From Paralithodes platypus (Eukaryota; Arthropoda; Malacostraca; Decapoda; Lithodidae): a stretch of 64,000 nt of DNA. The notes below the pieces were generated by a model. The model ran no database searches, had not been told where the DNA came from, and was given only the letters and a program-made list of their open reading frames with translations. The stretch's first letter is position 1. Each line of letters opens with the position of its first letter. Shown piece after piece: positions 59,573 through 64,000 of this stretch. The position numbers and the translations under genes are program-made. The stretch covers positions 19,164,762 through 19,228,761 of the forward strand of contig CM064560.1 of assembly GCA_032716605.1 (NCBI GenBank). The letters are read 5' to 3'.

Positions 59573-60447
59573 TCACGCATGCGCACTGGATGCGGGATGG
59601 TGGTCGGTAGGTGGGGTCGAAGCTGATTGGCTGCGTGTTGAAGGGCGTGGCCTAAATTGTGTGGCGCCTGCAGAAGACGAAGCTGAAGGAGGTAGCGCGG
59701 GGGGCTGCATCAAGGGCACCGGGGGGCGAGGAGGGGTGTTAGGTCCTGTAGGGTAGTGCCTTTTGGCAGAAGGAAGGATCTGAAGGTCCAGAGTTTGGTT
59801 GTTGATGTTGGGATGTAAGGCTTGGATATATAAAGCTTCGAGTATAGGTAATCTCCTTGGGTCATTTTCTTTATCGAGTATGGTGGTGTGTTTCTCTAAC
59901 TCGTTGCGTGTGAGGTGAGGGTGGTTAGGGGTGAGATAGTGGTCTTTGATGGCTCCAGCCTGAAGGTGAAGAGTTAACCGACGTGAAAGACGAGTCTGCG
60001 TCATACCAATATAGGAATGAGGTCCACAGTCCTCATAATTACAGGTATGTTGGTAAATGACGTGATCGTCGGTCATCGGGCTCTTTATCTTGGTGGAGGC
60101 TGGTTTGTTGCGGAGAACGAGGTTGGAGGTCTTGGGGGATTTGTAATAAATTATTAATTTGATTTTGTTTTCCGGGTTGGTTGGGTGGACATGCTTGGAG
60201 ATTATTTCTTTTAAGACGGCCTCGTCATTTTTTGTGTTCAGAGGACATGTAATTGCGGTAGAAGATCTTAATTTCATTGGGGGGGTCAATGTTGGGAGGG
60301 CTTTGGGTGTACCATTTTTCAAGATGGTGGTTGATGGTGCTGGAGATGTCGGAGTTGGAGTATCCGTTATTTACTAAAACTTGGGATAGTCTTTCTAGTT
60401 CCTGGTGGGTGTCGGCCCAGGTAGAGCAGTGCGTGAGGGCTCTCCTA
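59573..60447 (-). pseudogene. Penelope-like protein: linker and GIY-YIG endonuclease, broken
   Basis: From 60447 downward: VRRALTHCSTWADTHQELER, LVNNGYSNSDISSTINHHLE, then, after a frameshift near 60225-60250, DEAVLKEIISKHVHPTNPEN, KIKLIIYYKSPKTSNLVLRN and the GIY-YIG domain with HVIYQHTCNYEDCG (60041-60064) and SYIGMTQTRLSRRLTLHL (59965-60016). The GIY half reads VIY, as often in this group. The conserved asparagine region near LEALYIQALHPNINNQ follows. The end is proline/serine rich. The domain would cut target DNA for the element. No reverse transcriptase motifs are present. Confidence 0.88.
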
Positions 60448-60464
60448 ACATATAGACATATATA

Positions 60465-60688
60465 ATTCCTTCCTTACTTGATAATGCTGGTTGTCCAGTG
60501 AAACGCGTCGTATATCCTGTATCTTCATGTACTTTAATGTAACCCTGTACCACCATGAATTTTGCTCATCTCCTTCATCTACTTCTTGCCACCCAGCGAA
60601 AACTCATCAGAGACCTGGAAACTTTGAATAATAAAATTTCCAACGCAGAAATTGCCATTTCTTTCAACCTCGTATGTATTAAAGAAAA

Positions 60689-60690
<2 letters not shown>
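60465..60690 (+). repeat. Terminal repeat of the Penelope-like element, right
   Basis: The forward partner of 59208-59451: CTGGTTGTCCAGTGAAACGC, CCCTGTACCACCATGAATTT, CTTGCCACCCAGCGAAAACT, ending in AAAGAAAATATATATA. Confidence 0.85.
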
Positions 60691-60724
<34 letters not shown>

Positions 60725-60725
60725 C

Positions 60726-60783
<58 letters not shown>

Positions 60784-60815
60784 GGTATACATATATATAT
60801 ATAATTTTTTTTTAC
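60691..60815. repeat. (TA)n tract
   Basis: TA-rich DNA with CATA and CCGGTATAC interruptions, matching a shorter run at 59179-59202 on the other side of the Penelope-like element. Confidence 0.92.
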
Positions 60816-60954
60816 TGTAAGCTAAATTTGTAAATTTTTCGATAGAAAAATGTCTGTGGCGAAGGCGGATTTCTCCATACAATGAATGGATACAAGCCAG
60901 GAAAAGAGAGAAAAGGAGAGAAAAAGAAAACAAAAGCCGGTGACCCCACTTTAA

Positions 60955-61186
60955 CGCTGTATGATTAACTTGCCATTATATATGGTGCCCCGCCAGTTTT
61001 TTTGTTATACTAAAATAAAATATATATAAATAAATATTACAAACCAAAGTGGGGGATCTTTTCTAAGCGCACTTATGACCCATTAAAGTCGGCATTTTAA
61101 CGGTTTTTGTCATGCTTTATCACGATATTCTTCAATAATCTAATGTATTTATTTCACTCCTCACGCCAAACACCTCCCAATGAAAT
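60955..61186. other. Non-coding stretch, nothing recognised
   Basis: AT-rich sequence without a frame or repeat match. Confidence 0.45.
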
Positions 61187-61268
61187 GAATGCAAGGATGT
61201 GGTCCATCGGGATTCGAACCTTGGTTACCACACACAGATCTTAAACATTCTAACCATTACACCATCAA
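61187..61268 (-). repeat. tRNA-like SINE head or degenerate tRNA
   Basis: On the minus strand: TGATGGTGTAATGGTTAGAA (A-box like), then 25 bases later AAGGTTCGAATCCCGATGG (perfect B-box consensus). The layout resembles Glu/Gln/Asp-type tRNAs. The acceptor and anticodon stems do not pair well, so a working tRNA gene is unlikely; a tRNA-derived SINE is the better reading. Confidence 0.5.
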
Positions 61269-61271
61269 GAC

Positions 61272-62334
61272 AGTAACCCCCTCTGTACCGGGGACGTCTT
61301 TTCATTTTGTTCTAGCTATATTTATACGATGTTATGCAGTTAACCCTGGAGAAGTAACGCTCAAAAACGTTATTTTCATGGTATGGTCATTGTGAATATG
61401 CACGTCGACTTTGACCTCAAATATCGCCCAAACCAAAAGACTTAGAGACTTAATGAAAATTGCTAAAAATAATATAAGGATCCCTTAATATTGTGTTAGT
61501 AAATGATAGATATTGAAAGGTAATTAGTATTTTTAAATAATTTAATAAAAATATAAGTAGATGATTTAAGTTAGTCTTACTTAAAAAATGAAAACAAATA
61601 CTAAATTCGTCCTGAGGGTGCTGGGACTCTGAGGTTATGGATGGCAATGGTAGGGCTGATTGCTGTATGAAGGACGACCCTGTAGTCCCCATACGTTGAG
61701 AGAAGTGCGAAGTTGCAAAAAGGGTTAAAATTTCGACCATCTACAAAATTTGCCCCATTTTCAAAAAATCGTTTTGATACCTAAATATACTTGAAATCAA
61801 ACCAAAATCAACATAGTGCTTCCTACATGCTCCTATTATAATACCAAAGTATAATATTCGAGATCTGAGTAACACAGATACTACAATAAAATATTATATG
61901 GAGGTAACTGAAATCATGTCATGAAAAATTCCTTACCCAAAATATGGCAACATCAGACCCACAGTATGGCAACATCAGACACACTAACCTGTGTGAGCTT
62001 GTTCCCTCACCATCTGGCTAAGATGCCTATCACTTCCAGATCAATATCTCAAGTCACAATATCACTAAAGTACACTTTTCGATTTAAGTAAATGTCACTA
62101 ACGAGGTAGGGATGTTGCAAATTTGCAACGGATATATCCTGTTTGAGCAGGTTCTCATGTTGCTGGGCGAGAAGCACCTCCACACCCGACTGAGGCCCAC
62201 AGCACACTGACTGTCTGCAGGCCGATAACTGAGAAAATGGCCATGTGGGGTGTGCAGACTCCAAAAAAACTTGTTTTGCGCACCACGCCCGTGCAAATAG
62301 GCAACAGCATTTCCTGTCCAGGGTTTTAAAAGGA
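61272..62334. other. Non-coding stretch with a TTAACCC-type end at its left
   Basis: The left edge (GTAACCCCCTCTGTACCGGG, then GACGTCTTTTC) resembles 16262-16289 read in reverse. Past that, 1 kb of AT-rich DNA without supported frames. A CAGTATGGCAACATCAGACAC phrase occurs twice near 61940-61980. Confidence 0.45.
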
Positions 62335-62339
62335 TCTGG

Positions 62340-62556
62340 GGTAGTAAAAAGGGTTAGGGGGGAGACATTTTTCTATGGAAAAATTTACAAATTTAACCTG
62401 CTGTCAAAAACATTTAAAACTAATGCTGGCTCGCTATCGCTCACCAGTAATAAAATGACACCTGGATGGGGATAAACGTCTTAAACAGTAGGCTGAATGG
62501 GGCCAAATGGATACAAGCCAGAGAAAGAGAAGAAAAGCAGGTCACCCCCCTTAGTG
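62340..62556 (+). mobile_element. Foldback miniature element, family M2, right part
   Basis: ACATTTTTCTATGGAAAAAT, GGCTCGCTATCGCTCACC, GGGGATAAACGTCTTAAAC, AATGGATACAAGCCAGAG and CAGGTCACCCCCCTTA: the right arm of M2 with a damaged terminal TTAG. The left arm is absent. Confidence 0.65.
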
Positions 62557-63149
62557 ATAGTTCGAAGCCTGTTAATTGATGGAGGCTCTTTTGAACTGGA
62601 AAAATCGTCTAACAGTAGCCAGAATAGTTAAAAAGACGTCACCGGTAAAAAGGGTGTTAATAAGATATGGATAGGTGGAAAATAGGAACTGTGTGATGAT
62701 GCGTGGTATTAACACATTCAACGCCATTCCCTAGTTTTCATCATAATCTGGTTACCATTAGACTATTTTCTTTAGTTTAGAATCTACCTATACGACTCAA
62801 ATGGGTAAATACGATGTCAATAAATCCTCTTAGTTACGCAGGTCCTCCTTGAACTACATAAATAATTTAATTTTAGCCGGACTTAAAATTATAAAGGCGT
62901 CATGGTGCTGCAGGGGTTAATATTTCAAAGTGATACCGATAGCTCCTCTCAATCGTTTTTCATGGACTCGGGTACTGAAACATGACCTAATCATAAGTAC
63001 AAGACAGTTAATATTAACTATTATTTTAATCTTTGGCTCAAAGATTTTATCGAAATGAATCGCCAATATATAATTCTTGCCCTTCACAAATTCCTGTCCA
63101 CTACTGTACATTCCCACTACAGTATGTGTGCTTCTTGTGTATTTCCATG
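62557..63149. other. Non-coding stretch with a TTAACCC-type end
   Basis: GTTCGAAGCCTGTTAATT and AAAAAGACGTCACCGGTAAA, then GTGTTAA at 62634-62660, match in reverse the element at 16100-16289. GCAGGGGTTAAT near 62910 is another such end. No coding frame. Confidence 0.45.
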
Positions 63150-63965
63150 ACAGTAGTGGTCAAGTCGTTTAAGGAGAAGTCATCAAGGATCATCGTCTCA
63201 GGAATCGTCCCCCGGCTCGGTGTAGAGAGCCGATTTTACAACATAGCCACCAGCACAAATCGTTGTCCAGCAAACCTCTGCAGGAAGGAGAACGTGGGAT
63301 TCGTAGACACCGGGACAATTTCTATTATGATGAATATTTGTTTACGGACGATGGAGCTAATTTGAACCGGGTGGGAGCAGCACGTTTTGGGCGTCTTCTC
63401 AATGATGCAGTGAAGGATTTTCGGAGAAGAAATCGACTCCGCGCAGGACAACCAGGAAGGAGGACCGAAGACAGCGAGGACGGCGACCTGCGAAGGAATT
63501 AAATGCTAATCCGTCAAGAACCACAAATTTGGATAAAGATCCATCAACAAGACCCAAATTCAAAATTGACATGGATAACGAACGAGGATCGAGGACAGCC
63601 ATGAATGTAAATGTAGATCCGACCAGAACCAATTATTCGATTAAAGAGCGTTCTGCGAGTTCTAAAACCACAACTTTAAAGGTTTGTTGTGCAAACGCTC
63701 GGAGCATACGCAATAAATTGTTCAGATTTAGAGGAACTAGTATTTACAGAAAATTATGAGGTGATTGGCATAACAGAATCTTGGCTCAATACAGAAGACA
63801 GAGAAGTTTTAGCAGAATATTCACTTCCCGGTTATGTAATGTTTGAGAAAAGCCGAATAAATAGAAATGGAGGTGGCGTTTTACTTTATATCAAAGAAAG
63901 TCTTAACCCGACCCTCATGTCAAAACCTCAAATTGTGAACGTCGACACATCTTTTGTGCTAATTA
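63150..63965 (+). mobile_element. CR1-like LINE copy E, ORF1 end and ORF2 start
   Basis: Covers the part of the CR1 element missing from copies A and B: the ORF1 esterase-like domain, the ORF1/ORF2 junction and the first endonuclease blocks. It matches copy C at 26813-27007 and 46733-47018 and then diverges after GTGCTAAT (63961). It overlaps copy C enough to confirm where the Gmr1-like element inserted. Confidence 0.88.
63155..63502 (+). pseudogene. CR1 ORF1, esterase-like (SGNH-type) domain, C-terminal part
   Basis: KSSRIIVSGIVPRLGVESRF, NRCPANLCRKENVGFVDTG, then, after a frameshift near 63305, FYYDEYLFTDDGANLNRVGA and ARFGRLLNDAVKDFRRRNRL. CR1-type ORF1 proteins carry such an esterase domain, whose last block is normally DG-x-H-L with a catalytic histidine. 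Here the codon is AAT (asparagine, 63359-63361), so the domain would be inactive even without the shift. It ends at TAA near 63500, about 100 bp before ORF2. Confidence 0.75.
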
Positions 63966-63973
63966 TAATTTAA
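63601..63973 (+). pseudogene. CR1 ORF2 N-terminal part, endonuclease start
   Basis: The ATG at 63601 (MNVNVDPTRTNYSIKERSAS) is a likely ORF2 start, conserved in copy C. CCANARSIRNK (catalytic Asn block) is followed by a one-base insertion (AAATTGTTCAG for AAATTTTCAG, near 63718). The next frame gives DLEELVFTENYEVIGITESW (catalytic Glu), LPGYVMFEKSRINRNGGGVL and SKPQIVNVDTSFVL. The copy ends at about 63965 without the GDFN block. Confidence 0.85.
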
Positions 63974-64000
63974 AACTTGCAAAATAAACAAACTAAAGTT

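Larger units (their letters stand above)
59205..60690 (-). mobile_element. Penelope-like element with inverted terminal copies
   Basis: A GIY-YIG-bearing coding region on the minus strand lies between two inverted copies of a 225-240 bp repeat (59208-59451 and 60465-60690). Terminal repeats in either orientation and 5' truncation are well-known features of Penelope-like elements. The reverse transcriptase proper is missing: the coding region enters at about 60445, immediately inside the right repeat. TA-rich DNA flanks both sides. Confidence 0.85.
59036..60954. mobile_element. Foldback element, family M2, split by a Penelope-like element
   Basis: The left arm 59036-59175 begins TTAAGGGGCCCACC and has TGGCTTGTATCCATTCGG, TTTTAAGATGTTTACCCC and GAGCGGTAGCGAGCC. 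The right arm 60815-60954 has TTTGTAAATTTTTCGATAG and AATGGATACAAGCCAGG and ends with TTAA at 60951. Between them are (TA)n tracts and the Penelope-like element 59205-60690. The insertion thus went into, or created, the TA tract at the centre of the M2 element. Confidence 0.72.

Noticed and set aside
61187..61268. Functional tRNA gene
   Set aside because: The promoter-like boxes are good, but the acceptor and anticodon stems do not pair properly.

Overview
The window is eukaryotic repeat DNA. I found no host gene, no rRNA, no intact tRNA and no bacterial or operon-like layout. LINEs of several families dominate, together with two LTR retrotransposon families, a Penelope-like element, many TTAA-flanked miniature transposons, minisatellites and long (TA)n tracts. 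This mix fits an invertebrate genome, most likely an arthropod and perhaps a decapod crustacean. That guess rests on general repeat style; nothing in the sequence proves the taxon. Reading frames that open only with GTG were not taken as starts.

Layout. 1-3.9 kb: a CR1 LINE tail inside a reversed RTE-like endonuclease fragment, then TTAA-type miniature elements. 4.0-11.3 kb: one RTE-like LINE, split at a TTAA site by about 4.5 kb of inserted DNA that itself holds a reverse-strand LINE. 11.4-15.9 kb: miniature elements, a 55/35-bp minisatellite grown from one of them, and an inverted pair of a 230-bp repeat. 16.4-17.9 kb: a CR1 copy with a target-site duplication (TSD) inside a reversed RTE-like fragment. 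18-26.8 kb: mostly old non-coding sequence with tRNA-like SINE pieces, a TIR element full of tandem repeats, a 100-N assembly gap at 23534-23633, and decayed CR1-like ends.

The centre (26.8-56.4 kb) is a nest of insertions in one CR1 element (copy C), whose sequence can be followed across three interruptions. They are a 19.7-kb Gypsy-class LTR element (27008-46728, TSD GTTT), an RTE-like LINE (47346-53300, TSD AACAGCGACC) and a short poly(A) retrocopy (53365-54050, TSD TAGTAGCA). The Gypsy element carries a poly(A) LINE in its 5' LTR and a BEL/Pao element (34456-43859) in its reverse transcriptase. The BEL element carries a 5'-truncated RTE-like copy in one LTR and a TTAA miniature element in its reverse transcriptase. 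The RTE-like LINE at 47-53 kb contains another poly(A) LINE.

The most interesting system is the Gypsy-class element. Its order is gag, protease, integrase, reverse transcriptase, RNase H, with nothing coding after RNase H. This is the Copia-like order known from the Gmr1 group of Ty3/Gypsy elements. Second is the retrocopy at 53365-54050, which carries what looks like a PD-(D/E)XK nuclease domain. The right end (58-64 kb) holds a 24-bp minisatellite, a Penelope-like element with inverted terminal repeats and a GIY-YIG domain nested in a foldback element, and the 5' half of another CR1 copy with an ORF1 esterase-like domain.

Nearly every coding region is broken. The best preserved is the RTE-like ORF at 50234-52909. 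Several breaks are one-base changes, two of them in A runs, so some may be assembly errors.
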